Positions 12,090 to 24,300 are shown, numbered from the stretch's first letter. The stretch is 64,000 nt of DNA from Malachius bipustulatus (GCA_910589415.1 OU342630.1:17579867-17643866), one strand, 5' to 3'. Numbers and translations: made by a program. Notes: generated by a model from the sequence alone, not told the origin.

Positions 12090-12215
12090 GATATAGGAAA
12101 ACGGATTACATGTCCCATCTTAACTTTTAATTTGGTATTCTATTATGTAGCTTAAATTTATACACAGGATGATGAAAATTATCAGATTTTGCATCACCCA
12201 GCAGAATTTTAAAAT
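12090..12215 (+). repeat. Orphan half of the shared fold-back core
   Basis: GGATTACATGTCCCATCTT followed by a GGTATTCTATTATGTAG block and ACACAGGATGATGAAAATTA match one half of the core module found in the complete fold-back elements. No inverted partner lies nearby, so it is a truncated remnant. Confidence 0.6.
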
Positions 12216-12246
12216 TCATTTACTATACCTATATGTATTATAGGTA

Positions 12247-13204
12247 CAGGGTGTTAGTTAAGTACGGGGCCAAACTCCACGGGGTGCTTCCTTGAGTGAT
12301 TTTAAGAAGAAAAGTTCAAATAAACATGGGTCCGAAAATGCATATTTTTCAAGATACTGGGGTGTCAAACTTTTATTTTTTTTTCTCGAAAACAAAGTAA
12401 GATATGAAAAAAACTCAAGAGATAAAATAGTTGTATTTCTAGTTGCTTAATTCGAAAAAAATACAAAATTAAAAAAAAAGTCAGTGCATGGAACCCAATT
12501 TTTTATCAAAAATATTAGTTAATATTAGTCAAAAATATTAAAATATTAGACTGTCTTTCGGGACGCCACTGGAATTAATAATTTCAATCTAATTGGGGCT
12601 AAATTACCCTCTTGTTAAAATTTATGATTTCAACCCTTACTTCGTAGAATCTCTGCATACTTATTGATTATGAATAAAACACTAATGTTTTATAAAATTC
12701 TACTGTATATTGATGGATGATTGAAACGTTACACGTGTTTCGCTACTTTTCATGTAGCATCTTCAGACGTAAATAAAATTATTGATACAGTAACATGGCA
12801 ACAGTATTACCTAAGTGATTATTGTATTATCTAAGTAATACTGTTGCTATGTTACTGTATCAATAATTTTATTTACGTCTGAAGATGCTACATGAAAAGT
12901 AGCGAAACACGTGTAACGTTTCTATCATCCATCAATATACAGTAGAATTTTATAAAATATTAGTGTTTTATTCATACTCAATAGGTACCCTCTTGTTATT
13001 ACAAACAGAACTACCAAATTTCAACAAAATTGATTGAAAGAGCTTAGAGATATTCACGAACATTCAATTTTTTTTTTTTAAGTTTGACACCCTGTATCTT
13101 GAAAAATATGCATTTTCGGACCCATGTTTATTTGAACTTTTCTTCTTAAAATCACTCAAGGAAGCACCCCTTGGAGTTTGGCGCCGTACTTAACTAACAC
13201 CCTG
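12247..13204. mobile_element. Fold-back element with a nested palindrome
   Basis: The arms start CAGGGTGTTAGTTAAGTACG and end with GTACTTAACTAACACCCTG, flanked by TA (12245-12246, 13205-13206). The outer arms are about 135 bp. Internal tip-like sequences lie at the arm/core borders, namely GACACCCTG before TA near 13090 and an eroded inverse near 12358. A second palindrome (12661-12985) sits in the loop. No coding sequence. Confidence 0.88.
12661..12985. repeat. 325-bp near-perfect palindrome in the loop
   Basis: The left arm starts TTATTGATTATGAATAAAAC and the right arm ends with its inverse. The centre is near 12825, with a very short loop. A 13-bp direct repeat TACCCTCTTGTTA lies at 12605-12617 and 12986-12998. 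A 31-bp stretch of the arm is found exactly in the 3-prime region of the LINE at 35036-35066, so the palindrome or its source exists elsewhere in the genome. Confidence 0.85.
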
Positions 13205-13206
13205 TA

Positions 13207-15255
13207 TAATACACAGGGGGCAGGAGGTTCCTTAATGACATGCCAATATTTCAGGGGGTGTTGAATTATTGATTTTGTAACAGTTGTATTTTATTTTTTA
13301 TTATCTTCGAAAGTAGTCAAAGATGTTATTTTCAATGTTGATATGTGTTAATGGGATATGAAACCACACGTTTCAATCAGAAAAGTTATTCTACTGCTCC
13401 ACTCTAATATTTTATGTTTTCAAAAAATATTCGCTAACACGTTAACTACCATGGTGCATGTCTAGTACCTATACAGTGCCAGCCAAAAAGTTCGCACCAT
13501 ATGGGGAAAATTTTTGTTTTCAGTCTTTTTTGGATTTTTTTTGTCACAAGAATGTGCTTTCTAAAAGATTAAATTTGAGCAGACTAGGTGAATGGTGTGA
13601 ATTTGTAGTTTCATGAAAAAATTGAAAAATAATAAGGTCGGGTGAAAACCATCTCACAAAATCATATGAAACATTCTCCAAATAATGGCGCAGTTGGTTT
13701 TCTTCAAACACTTTTTACATGAAAAAATCTCTGTAGCTTGGAAGCTTGGCCTATTTACTGTTCAACGAATTCGGACATTGTTATGGGGTGTTACCATTAT
13801 ACTGTTTAATTTCACAAATACAACATCATAAACAATGCGCGGTTTTTATGATTATTATGTGACTGTTATTAAAACCCATTATTGTTGATTATTACTGAAG
13901 CATGTTTATTGTTTGTTTATTCATCACACTTGTTTATTATAATTTACAACTAACAGTTATTTGGTTGCTAACATCTACTAAGTAACTAGGTAGATGTGGT
14001 AAATAAATTCTACTTGAATTTCTGGAACCGATTTTTTGTAACTTTCAAAATAACAATGCAACTCTGTGAGTGAAGTATGATATCCAACATACATATTCAG
14101 AGAGGGGATGTATTGGGTTTAATGACTTTAATTATTAATGGCTAGTCCATGTTTGTCCAAAAAGTTAAAACGTTCGACCACTTCTTTGGTAAAAAGTTAT
14201 TAAAAAAAATTAAAAAGTCGCTAGATCTGAGCCCTGATCTCACAAACAAGAAATAAGTATACAAACTACATGTTTGAGACCTCAGTTCGATTGTCCAAAG
14301 AGAGTCCAGATTTTCCACTAGTTATAATTCACTCTTTCTACAATCTAATACACTTTAATAATTAATTAAATGACCGTCTATCTAAATGATAAAAAATATC
14401 TAAAATTAATGAAATGGTATCTATTTTTGTCGCACACTGACTGTTTGTCACAGACTATAGACGTCTCCAGGGCCACATTAATGCGTAATAAGTCTACTGA
14501 AACTCAAGACTAAATGTAATTCATTTATTAAAGAATCGAGGAAAATTAATTGTTAAAATATCTTGCATAATGTAAACTAACTGAATTTAGCTTACTTATG
14601 TTGTAAGAAAATATTTAGAAATTTAAGCATTTAGTACAGTCTGTTCCAACTCTATTCAGAACGCTGTTGGCCATCAAAAATCAGTTGATTTCTCTTGGTA
14701 TAATCTTTAAGTTTTTGTCAGAGAACTAGCAATCACATTTAAATAGCTTTTGACCAAAATAATGTATGAACGTTGCCAGGGTAGGTAACTTAATTATTAA
14801 AATAATTTATAATGTCATAAGCTCGATCATAAACAATAATAATTATCACACCCGAAAATGCCAAAAATATTGACCAAAGAAACTAAAATTAGTTTAGGAA
14901 ACGGTTTCATATTGCTTGAATAAAGCTATAATTTGGGAAATTCCGAAGGAAATTTTAGGCCTTCAGCAATTATTTCACCGATGCAAGAGACATTGGGGGA
15001 GAGTATGCATGAAATAATTAATTATTGTTTTGGAAATTTTTTGATTAGATATAAATCGGGGTTTCCGAGTTGGGCCATATTACCTGAGCGACTCTCCGAA
15101 TTCATGGGGGTGGGGGGGCTTTAATCCTACGGTTCAGTTGGGCCAAGGAATTTCTAAGAACCATTGATGACAGTGGAGACTTGGTTGATTATTTTCCCAA
15201 TCATTTTCATGCTCGGATTTTACATTAAATAAAAAAATAAATACAATATATCTAA
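13207..15255. other. No gene; one Tc1-like element end
   Basis: At 13474 the sequence CAGTGCCAGCCAAAAAGTTC, preceded by TA, looks like the end of a Tc1-type transposon. I find no opposite end within 1 kb, so it is a solo end. The rest is AT-rich with no protein-like frame. Short pieces near 14645-14680 resemble the inverted sequence of the frame at 15549-15881. Confidence 0.4.
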
Positions 15256-15446
15256 ATATCGGGTGATCTACAAAATTTTTCATCAACTAGTGCCTTGGAA
15301 AAAATGAAGCATGTCTGCCAATCTGTCAGATAAAATGCAAACTATTGCTAGGTATGCTCAGGTGCAATGAGCTCAGACATGACTGCAATAGCTATCTCTC
15401 TCTTACAAGGCACTAGTTGATGAAAAATTTTGTGGATCACACGATA
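15256..15446. repeat. 190-bp inverted-repeat element
   Basis: Arms of about 45 bp share TTTTTCATCAACTAGTGCCT and its inverse, and the outer parts read ATATCGGGTGATCTAC and GTGGATCACACGATAT. The loop of about 100 bp is unrelated. It is the size of a small MITE. No target duplication is certain. Confidence 0.75.
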
Positions 15447-15548
15447 TAATTAATATTTCAACATGGAAATATGGAAAACACGAAATGTCATTATTATGTT
15501 AGGTAGGTACTAACCTCGGTACTAACAAATCATAATTCGTCAATACTA

Positions 15549-15881
15549 TTAAACAATCCCTTGAATATGTATAGTAATTGGCATAAAACTTAATTGAATA
15601 GCCAGTTTCTTTAGTTTCGAACAAGTACAGTTATTCAAAATAAATCTGGCAACACTGCTATATAAATGGGACAGGCCGTGCAGGTATTTCTTGTCAGGCC
15701 AGTTATGTTTAATTATCTCCGATAATTCCCGAATATATCGTTTTTTGTCCAACTGAGCTGTGGCATTATCAACAAACAAAATTCTTGGCCCAACTCGGTA
15801 TCGCCCATAGCCAACTAGGTCCGAATAGAGTTGGAATAGACTATAGGTAGCTAATTTATTCGCTTCATAGTAAGAATACAT
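15549..15881 (-). CDS. Unassigned 110-residue ORF
   Basis: It runs from ATG (15881-15879) to a stop at 15549. The composition is protein-like and less AT-biased than random frames here. It has the segments GRYRVGPRILFVDNATAQ, KHNWPDKKYLHGLSHLYSS and NNCTCSKLKKLAIQLSF. I do not recognise a family. There is no transmembrane run or signal peptide. A stretch near 14645 looks like a diverged inverted copy of part of it, which hints that the ORF belongs to an old mobile element and not a host gene. It could also be one exon of a host gene. Confidence 0.3.
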   Translation of the reverse strand: MYSYYEANKLATYSLFQLYSDLVGYGRYRVGPRILFVDNATAQLDKKRYIRELSEIIKHNWPDKKYLHGLSHLYSSVARFILNNCTCSKLKKLAIQLSFMPITIHIQGIV

Positions 15882-16691
15882 ATTGTGATATTAAGTTTTT
15901 ATTTTCTAGTTTTCTAGATGTATCTCAAAAGACAAAGCGATAGTTCTTAATCAAATTTTAATGTAGGATATTCAATAAGTCAAATCCCCAGTCAAATCAC
16001 CTCGCAAATCACCAAACTTGAATTTGTACCTTATTTATAATAATTATAACTTACTTAACTTTGTATCAGGTGCTCAAAACATCTGTGTTTTAAAGAAAAA
16101 TTCTGTTAAATAATAAATAAGGGTAAAAAACCGATCTAATTAGTAGTACTTAGTGATTTCTTGGATAAGAATATATAGTTATTTAATCATTTTTTCCTCT
16201 GTTAGACTTTCAATCTTTTGGCAACTAAGCCAGCTCTACTTCATTGGTTTGGTGAAAAGATTGTCCTTTTGAAATAAAGATTATATCATTATTATTGTTA
16301 TTATTATTAATTTAAAAAATTTCTTAAAACCTACTACAAAAATAAGAACAAGGAGAATCTTACATGGAGAATCTTATAAAGGTGAAATCTAATAATTTGA
16401 TCCAAAAAGTGTGATGATAGAATTAATAAATAAGAACGACTTCAGCATAAATCTACTAAAGAGTGTAGGGGTCAAAAAATTATAATAAAATTATTATTTT
16501 CAATATATTATGTATTGAAAAATAAATTTAATATAGGTATTGCAAATAATTTCAATAAATTGATTTTTTTTTTTAATTTATTTGCGATATGTTGAAAATA
16601 AAGGAATATTAATAATATTACATTGAAAAATATTAGATTCCTATATAAAGAAAAGTATAGGTAAGGATAATTATTATTCCCATTACATATA
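15882..16691. other. AT-rich, no gene
   Basis: Very AT-rich sequence with ATT runs (16290-16310) and no coding or repeat border that I can support. Confidence 0.45.
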
Positions 16692-16799
16692 CAGTGTGCC
16701 CCAGATTTGCTTCTCTATACAGGAATCTCGGCTCATATTACACCTACAGCAAAGGTTAAATGGGGAAAGTTTTAGGGGAAACTTCAACAGAATAGACCA

Positions 16800-17297
16800 A
16801 TAAAGGTAATAGCCAAACGTCTTCATCATACTTGCAAACCAGAAAACATAATTAATGATTTGCAAAAGAGAGGCTATAAGGCAGTACAAGCTGTTAATAA
16901 GTTAAGATGGAGAACTCAGGAGCCATTAAATATGTTCATGTTAACGTTTAGGCATGACGAAGATATAAATAAAATATTCTCAACAACCGACATATTAGGA
17001 ACCATGATTGAGATACAAAGCATTAAAAAATCTAAACTAGTCCCACAATGCAAACGATGTCAAGCTTATGGGCACACACAAGCATATTGTACTAGTGAAC
17101 CTAGGTGTGTTAAATGCACAGGGAAACATCTTACTAAAGATTGCACCGAACCTAAAAACACCGAACCCAAATGCGTAGATCAGAACAACAGATTAACAGA
17201 CAAAAGAAAAACTCTCAGGCACAAAAAGAAAAAGATGTGAACAATTCAGCAGGAGACATCAACCAACTATACATTACAAGTGATTCTGACAAACTAT
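16800..17297 (+). pseudogene. Jockey-like ORF1 (gag) remnant
   Basis: The translated segments KVIAKRLHHTCKPENI, NKLRWRTQEPLNMFMLTF and FSTTDILGTMIEIQSIKKSK lead to two zinc knuckles, CKRCQAYGHTQAYC (CX2CX4HX4C) and CVKCTGKHLTKDC. This is the layout of Jockey-clade ORF1 proteins, which bind the element's RNA. The N-terminal part is missing, a frame change follows the second knuckle, and the fold-back insertion at 17301 ends it. Confidence 0.85.
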
Positions 17298-17300
17298 ATA

Positions 17301-18177
17301 CAGGGTGTGCCAGCTTATTCGAAGCGGTCTCTGTAGGCCAAACGATTGATTTTTTCCAAAAAATTTTTGCAAATTCAAGTACAGGATCACACTGGCCATA
17401 ATTTAAAATTATTTTGGAGTATACAGAGTGTCCCATATGACAGTGGCATATCAAAGTTATGTTTTTTTAAATGGAATGCTCCTATGTTATTGCATTTTTA
17501 GATTGTTTGAGAAGAGAAAATAGGATTGGCTTTTACAGTTGGTGTTTAAATTCAGAAGTTTTTGAGTTATAAACAAGTGAAAATCGTCATTTTTCAAGTT
17601 CAAGGCCCTGTACAACGAAAACGGCTAAAGATAGAGAAAAACGGCTTACATGTCCCTATTTTAACTTTTCATGTACTATCCTATGGTATAGAAACATTTG
17701 TACTTTCTTTGATTTTTTTATTTCGCGACGCGTGGAGAAATCTCAGAATCTTTCAAATTTTTTATCACCCTGTATAAACATTTCATCCACATGATAGGAT
17801 AGTACATGAAAAGTTAAAATAGGGACATGTAAGCCGTTTTTCTCTATCTTCAGCCGTTTTCGTTGTACAGGGCTTTGAACTTGAAAAATGAAGATTTTCA
17901 CTTGTTTATAACTCAAAAACTTCTGAATTTAAACACCAACTGTAAAAGTCAATCTTATTTTCTCTTCTCAGACAATCTAAAAATGCAATAACATTGGAGC
18001 ATTCCATTTGAAAAAACATAACTTTGATATGCCACTGTCATATGGGACACTCTGTATACTCCAAAATAATTTTAAATTATGGCCATTGTGATCCTGTACT
18101 TGAATTTTCAAAAAGTTTTTTGAAAAAGTCCATCGTTTGGCCTACAGAGACCGCTTCGAATAAGCTGGGACACCCTG
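17301..18177. mobile_element. Fold-back element, 877 bp, copy 1
   Basis: The arms start CAGGGTGTGCCAGCTTATTC and end GAATAAGCTGGGACACCCTG, flanked by TA (17299-17300, 18178-18179). The arms run through TTTAAAATTATTTTGGAGTA and a shared core with CGGCTTACATGTCCCTATTT. An internal tip (CAGAGTGTCCCATATG) lies near 17424. It is inserted in the LINE, and LINE sequence resumes on the right. A sister copy of the same length is at 57938-58814. Mirrored small frames are not genes. Confidence 0.92.
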
Positions 18178-18239
18178 TATTATGCTTGAGGAGAGACTTA
18201 ATAAGATCGACTATAGTGCCAAAGGAGCTATTCCTAAAC

Positions 18240-18570
18240 AGCGCAATGGCCAATGATATTAGAATATTGGAGTGGAATGAAAATGGATTACTGCAGCATC
18301 AGAATGAATTGCAAGCAATCCTTGACATCAAAAAAATTAACATGTCTTACTTATGAAACACATTTTACAACCCAAACGTTTATTAAATTTAAAGGTTTCA
18401 AGACATACCTACCACACTGTACATCTTTAAAACACAGCCCAAGGAGGCAGTGCAGTAATTATTAAGAATAATATCCTACACTGTGAAGAATTGAAGTACA
18501 AAACAGAACATATACAAGCTACTACGGTGTGTATAAAAGTTAAAGACTATACAATAACAGTAAGTGTTAT
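18240..18570 (+). pseudogene. Jockey-like ORF2 endonuclease start
   Basis: MANDIRILEWNENGLLQHQ at 18246 is the typical beginning of the apurinic-like endonuclease domain of Jockey ORF2, which nicks the target DNA. Downstream pieces in shifted frames (ETHFTTQTFIKFKGFKTY; ARGGSAVIIKNNI-like) are further endonuclease blocks. There are several frameshifts and stops. The catalytic GDFN and SDH blocks are missing because sequence after 18570 is foreign. Confidence 0.85.
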
Positions 18571-18571
18571 A

Positions 18572-19104
18572 CAGTGTGTGTCACAGGCATGGTACACCTT
18601 TTTTTCTTTATTTTTTGAGATAATTTTTTGAAATTTGGTACGTCGCATATTCTTGATAGAGCGCACTTTTTAGCAGAAAATTGAATTTTTTCCCACATCC
18701 GGTTTTTCCGGAAATGTTACCAACTTTTTATTTTTAAATGGGACATCCTATATATTATTATATTTTTGGATTCTATACATTTGTACGAATCCAACAATAC
18801 CACATAAGTACCATTTTAAATGTCAAATTTGTTTTTATTTAATTTTTTATTTCTCAATAATTATAGTGTGCCATGACTATTTCGTTTTACTCCAATTGGA
18901 TCATCTAATGCTAGAAAAATCGAATTTTTGTTCAAAATACTAAATTAAGTGATTTATGGATAAATAATGCACACTGGAATGATTTTTTGAGCTGGATTCA
19001 TTTTTTTCAAATGGTACCATATTGGTACCGAGGTACCATCTACAAGTACTTCCAATAAGGGACATTTTGGTGTACCCATTTTGCATCTGTGACGAACACA
19101 ACTG
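18572..19104. mobile_element. Possible inserted element in the LINE
   Basis: LINE homology stops at about 18570 and resumes at about 19125. The left border reads TA then CAGTGTGTGTCACAGGC. The right border has GTCACAG and CAACTG in inverse order (GTGACGAACACAACTG). The two ends resemble each other imperfectly over about 25 bp. No TA follows the right end, so the borders are uncertain and a deletion plus filler is an alternative. Confidence 0.35.
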
Positions 19105-19124
19105 AAGTTGTGTTCGTCATATGG

Positions 19125-19980
19125 CAGTTGGAAAAGAAAATTGTGAATCAACAAGAAAACTGCAGACACCAATTAACCAGATAAGTAATTGGACAAAAAA
19201 AAGAATAAACTTAAATGAGACAAAGTCTGTACACTGTATAGACTTCACATACAAAAGAAACTAATTCATCCCGGTGTATATTAATAACCGATTGGTACCG
19301 CACGCTAACACAGCCAAATATCTTGGCATGACATTGGACACCAGGCTTCGCCGGAAGGCTCGTGTCAAAAATAAAAGAGATGGACTTAGCATCAGATACA
19401 AAAAGATGTATTGGCTCTTAGGAAAAAACTCCACGCTGTCCATACACAATAAAATCTTACTGTATAAACAGGTCCTTAAACTAGTCTGGACCTATGGCAT
19501 ACGACTTTGGGGTTGTACCAAACAAACTTACGTCAATTTTATACAACGTTTCCAAAACAAAGTATTGAGGAATATTGTTGGTGGTCCTTGGTACATCTGA
19601 AACAAAGACCTGGAAATCCATAAGGACCTGGAAATGGAATTTGTTAACAACGAGATACGAAGATTGGCTAGGAACCATGAAGAAAGGCTCCATAATCATG
19701 TCAATGTCGAGGTTCTCCAGCTCCTGGATAACATATGGGTCAAAAACTAAGACTCAAAAGGACAAAACCTTTTGATTTGTGTAAAGTGGTACTGAAAACA
19801 CATAGAGTGTAGTGTAGAGTGCATGTTAGCGTTAGTGCAGTAAACAATCAGGTTAGAGTTTAGGGAAAACCAGTGGGTAAACCCTTGTATGTAAGTATGT
19901 TTAATTTAGTAATATAAGTTAGAAATAAATTGCTCATTGGTCTATTAGATCAGATTGTAATATGATAAAACACTGGTGGG
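19125..19980 (+). pseudogene. Jockey-like ORF2 C-terminal remnant
   Basis: Across several frames it reads VYINNRLVPHANTAKYLGMT, LRRKARVKNKRDGLSIRYKK, SIHNKILLYKQVLKLVWTYG and RFQNKVLRNIVGGPWY. These are the thumb and C-terminal blocks of Jockey reverse transcriptases. There are at least two frameshifts. The preceding catalytic domain is absent. The stretch after about 19760 is 3-prime UTR, leading to the AAATA tail. Confidence 0.85.
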
Positions 19981-20692
19981 TGTCAAAAAAAAAATAAATA
20001 AATAAAGGGCAGACTTTGTGCATTCGTTAACCGGTTTCAGATTTACGATCGGTCAATTAGTTTTGGAAATATCGGCCAAAAACAGAAAATGGCAGATTTC
20101 GTTTTTCGCAAGTAAATCCGAAACGGTTAATTTGACAGCTGTCAAAATGTGACATTATTCGCACACTTTTTTAAGACGAATTTTTAGCACTTTAAGATGT
20201 CAAAAAATTGATTGTTATCTCGTTTTCTTACGATCGTCATACTGGATTTTTTTCAAAATATTATAACTTGTAGTGTTATATATCTTAGTAATCAGAAAAA
20301 TAAATTGCTTTCAAAAAGTGAAAAAATCCAATATGGCGGTAATAAGAAAAACGAAAATTGAGGCGGGTTGCGGAATAACAAAAGACGATTGAGACCTGTC
20401 ATACACGCTATCTTATTCGTCTTGAAAATGTGTCCCAATAATATCACATTTTGACAGATGTCAAATTAACCGTTTCAAATTTCCTTGAGAAAAACGAAAT
20501 CCGCCATTTTCAGTTTTTGGTCGATATTTCCAAAACCAATTGACTGAAAATAATCAATTGACCGATCGTAAATCTGAAACCGGTTATCGAATGAACAAAG
20601 TTTCTCTTAAAACTTTTCCCATTTAACCTTTGCTGTAGGTGTAATAGGATCCGAGATTCCTGTATAGAAAAGCGAATCTGGGACACACTGTA

Positions 20693-21332
20693 TTAAACAC
20701 AATATAATATGGTTATGTATAAGGGTGGTGTGTGTGTTTTAAGAGTGGAATGAGTCAAAATAACCAATGATTGAAGCTTGTTGGTCTATATACTGAGAAA
20801 ACATTCTGCTCAATTATTTTTTTTTCGAATTTTTCGAAATCATTTAGCTATTTTTGCTACCTTTTGCAGAAAGACCTTGATCAAACCGTATGTGAATGGA
20901 ATACTCATAATCAGTCTTAGCCTAGGCATGTAACATTCTATCAACATTTATTTCTAGTGATACTTATTTGTTCAATAGATGTTCATATATTTCTTGAAAT
21001 TTTGTAGTATTATCAAGAACAAAAATGAAAAGAAATAACATGAAAGTTTTTTCATCGGCCATATTTCCGCAACGAAGGCCCAAATCCAAAAACTTCAAAT
21101 AAAAAAACGTTTCGTCTTGACGAGACCTACACAGCCCTTACCGTTGTCTACATCGAGCTGGTACACCCTGTATAAATATTATTTCCTGCAATGTCAGTCC
21201 AATATTTTGATAATGACAGGCCACTTTTCAAATCAGTTATTAAATACCTGGCACATCATCAGTCAATTATTACTTTTCAGAAACCAGATATCACAGAGTA
21301 CAACATTAAAAACCAAATTAAAAAAGACTCAC
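20693..21332 (-). other. SMG1 intron, 3-prime side of the big exon
   Basis: It starts with the donor GTGAGTC at 21332-21326 (minus strand). The rest is AT-rich. A lone tip (CACCCTGTATAAATA) near 21165 marks a fold-back remnant. I find no SMG1 exon here. Confidence 0.6.
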
Positions 21333-24300
21333 CTCTACGCCAGTCACTCCAAGGGCATCCCTAATGTTGGGCGTCAACCTGAAAGGCACCTTCTCAGGAA
21401 CACGCAAAGTCTTCCCTTTCTCGAAGCACACATTGTAATCAATATGAATCACTTCTCCACTAGTCAAGTCTACCAGCATATTGTCCAAATGTCTGTCGCC
21501 AAGTCCGATTATATATCCGATGATACTCATCACGGCGACCGAGTACGAGTATCGCTTAACGACCTGCCACCAAGCGGCAGCACTGACCGAGTTACACCAC
21601 AGCTCCCTCGCCAACAGATCACTAGGCGTTTCGGACATGAGCTCAGTGAGAACCTGCTTCAGAACTGAGAGGGGCCATTCCTTGCGGTTTTCCAAATTCT
21701 TGACACCATGCTCCTGCAGAAGCGGGTTGAGTTTGTTGTAGAACAACTCGGAAGGGCGGAGGACGTTCGTGTTAGCGTTCGGGACATTCTTGCTGTTGGG
21801 TCTCCCGGTTTCTCTTTGCTGCCACCGTTTATATAAAGAGAAGACCGGAGTGGTCCCGTCTACCCAGCTGATGAGACCTGATCGTGGACCCAAAGGTATG
21901 ACGGAGTAGTACTTTGCCCTGTAGAAATTATGACCTGACGGGTCAGTGTTTTGAGCCATCATCGTATTTGCGATGCTCAGGAACTGCATGATTCTTTCAT
22001 CCAGGTGTAGATCTTCCAAGCCTTTGAAAAGATAGGCATAGGTTTGTCCATCTGAACCATAGAAGATCAACTTCTTGGGCTTTGTTTTTGTAGGCAGAAT
22101 CGATACGTTATTGGAAACGTGAGATATTGTAACTCTTGTTTTTGTCATCGTCGATAATCCGGGCATAGCGATAACTGTATTTTTGATACCGGCGAGTATG
22201 GGGCTAATTTCTTGCATTTTCAGCGAGTACGATGCTCTTTTATGGAACTTCTGCTGAAACTTCTTCTGTAGCTGCTTTAATGGTTGCAATGACTGCTGAG
22301 GTTTTTCCGGATATTCGGGGTTTTTCAACTTCTGAATAACATCCTTGATCTCTTCCAGATATCGTTCTTGGAAGAATTTCTCGTGAGGCGTTTCCGCTTC
22401 TACACTGGTCACATCTAGTAACTGCTCCAGGACAAATATGATCGGCTTGATTATAATTCGGTGTTTCTCTGCAATCAACGATATTTTCTCTTCTTTGCCG
22501 AGACTCATATTATCATTAACCTTATCTATTTCATACTCCAACTGTTGCTGCCTCTTCACGATCTCTGTCTGATGCTGTGCAAGAGTGCCCAACCAAAGCT
22601 CATCCCAAAGAAGTGTGATTCGTCGCAATTCTTTCACAAGTGCTTGAACTTGAGCTATGGTTTCCGGGTCTTGTTTACTCAAAGTGTCCACCATTGTTTT
22701 GAAGCAGGATTGCAAGGCGTTGCTGCAATCGTCATCACTCTCGTATATATCGACATCTTCGTTCAATTCATTATACTCGTTGTTCTCGTTGTTCTGAGAA
22801 AGGCAGTCTTTTGGTAACGATATTTCTGAGAAATCAAATTTCAAACCGCCTTCTAAGGCGCCTACTACGGCCGGGAAAGTAATCAGATGTGGAGCATCTT
22901 CGGCCACACGGCACAGCAAATCGGACATTCTTTGTCTAACGTAGCTCTCAGGATGGTTCAGCCGTGAAAACAATTGCGGGATGATGACTTTCCAAGGCTG
23001 AGTCGGGGTCGCCTGCAGACCCTTCTCAAGGATGCACTGTAATTCTAAAGCGTACTTTACTATCAGTCTCAACAGTCTCAGCGTAACGGTGATCGTGTTA
23101 TACTCGGTGCTTCTGGTGATGTTTTCAGAGTTCATGGCAAAATGGAGGTATTTAAAGTAAGCTTCTGCGCTTAATTCGTAATACACGTACACTCGCTTCT
23201 GGGTGTTTCGCCAGATCTGCACCAAGCCTTGCAGCTGCATCTCGTTTGCATTCCTCAACACTCCGACACACTGCAGCTGCTCCTTTATCATTTCAGATGT
23301 GTTGATCTCGTTCGAGTCTATGTCTTCTTCATCGATTGCCGTTCTCGTTTGTGACAGAATCGATAGAACTTTACTAATTTCATCGGATGACACATCGGGT
23401 GGCAGAATGTTCTTGATCGCTTGGAAGTCTTCCTCTGTGAAATTGCTCTTCACGTCAGAACGCGAGTCGATCACTTTTTTGCCCCATCGATAGCACCAAG
23501 TGCCGAAAGCATTCCAGCTTTTCGCCAATGAGACACATTGGTGCGCCGTAAATTGCAAGAGCTTACCTATCGCCATCTCATATGGTGGTACAACGGCATT
23601 AAAATTATGTTCTACCATACCTCCTATTTCTGGTAAAACCATGAGGAATTTACCAAGAGGACTGCTTAATTCTGTGAGAGATATCTGTTCGTTAGTCTGC
23701 ATCCACGTTGCTAACTTCAATAGAATCTTGGCGCTTATTTTACGCAGCTCATTACCACCGTAAACCTTATCGTAGTTCTTGGAGATTTCGGTTGAAGCTG
23801 CTGCACACAAATTAAAAGTGCACCGTTTAGAATCCTCTTTAGAGTAGGACAGCTTTATTATTTCTGTTATCGCTCTCGCTATATCGATACTCCACATGTC
23901 TCTCGTTGACACTTCTTGAACGAAACAGCTACCCTCATACCACAAAGTAGTCTCATTTTGCATCTCGATAACGATTCCTTTGTCTTTCAGAAACCTGTGG
24001 AAGTGGTTGATGGCTAGATCGAAATTCTTCTCTTTTCTCGCTCTTTTCATCACGTCCAAACGTAGGTTACTACAAAACGTACTCAAGCCTTGATTTTGCA
24101 ATTTTCCAAACTGCTCTGACCACCACAAGATCTGTCTCAAAACGGTAGAATCTATTTTATTTATTTCATTTTCGAAATTCTCAGATACAAGGAAGACAGT
24201 GCTGGCTGTGGTCCCATTTGCTACATTTCTCAGACCCTCGCAAATGTACTGCATGAGCGAGAACGATTGTACAAACTCCGATGGGGCTAAATTTATTTGA

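Larger units (their letters stand above)
16785..20006 (+). mobile_element. Jockey-like LINE, truncated and interrupted
   Basis: This is a 5-prime-truncated non-LTR retrotransposon: part of ORF1, then the start of ORF2 and the end of ORF2, closing in an A-rich AAATA tail (19986-20006). Imperfect 10-bp flanks GGGGAAACTT (16775) and GGGCAGACTT (20007) look like the target duplication. The reverse-transcriptase core is absent. Two later insertions interrupt it, the fold-back element at 17301-18177 and an unresolved block at about 18572-19104. Confidence 0.85.
16692..20690. mobile_element. Fold-back element split by a LINE
   Basis: The outer left arm (16692-16784) starts CAGTGTGCCCCAGATTTGC. The right end (20608-20690) closes with GAATCTGGGACACACTG, flanked by TA (16690-16691, 20691-20692). 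The arm then continues on the far side of a LINE: 20008-20200 pairs with 20390-20607 (CATTCGTTAACCGGTTTCAG opposite its inverse). Taking out 16785-20006 restores one continuous palindrome of about 780 bp. So the fold-back element came first and the LINE landed in its left arm. It carries no transposase. Confidence 0.88.

Noticed and set aside
18024..18356. Frame starting MICHCHMGHSVYSK
   Set aside because: Its first part is fold-back arm sequence, repeated at 58661 and inverted at 17454. Only the part from 18246 is LINE endonuclease.
21117..21741. Plus-strand frames over the SMG1 exon
   Set aside because: They are shadows of the long minus-strand SMG1 coding frame. The same holds for plus-strand frames at 22461-27566 and the minus frame at 24683.
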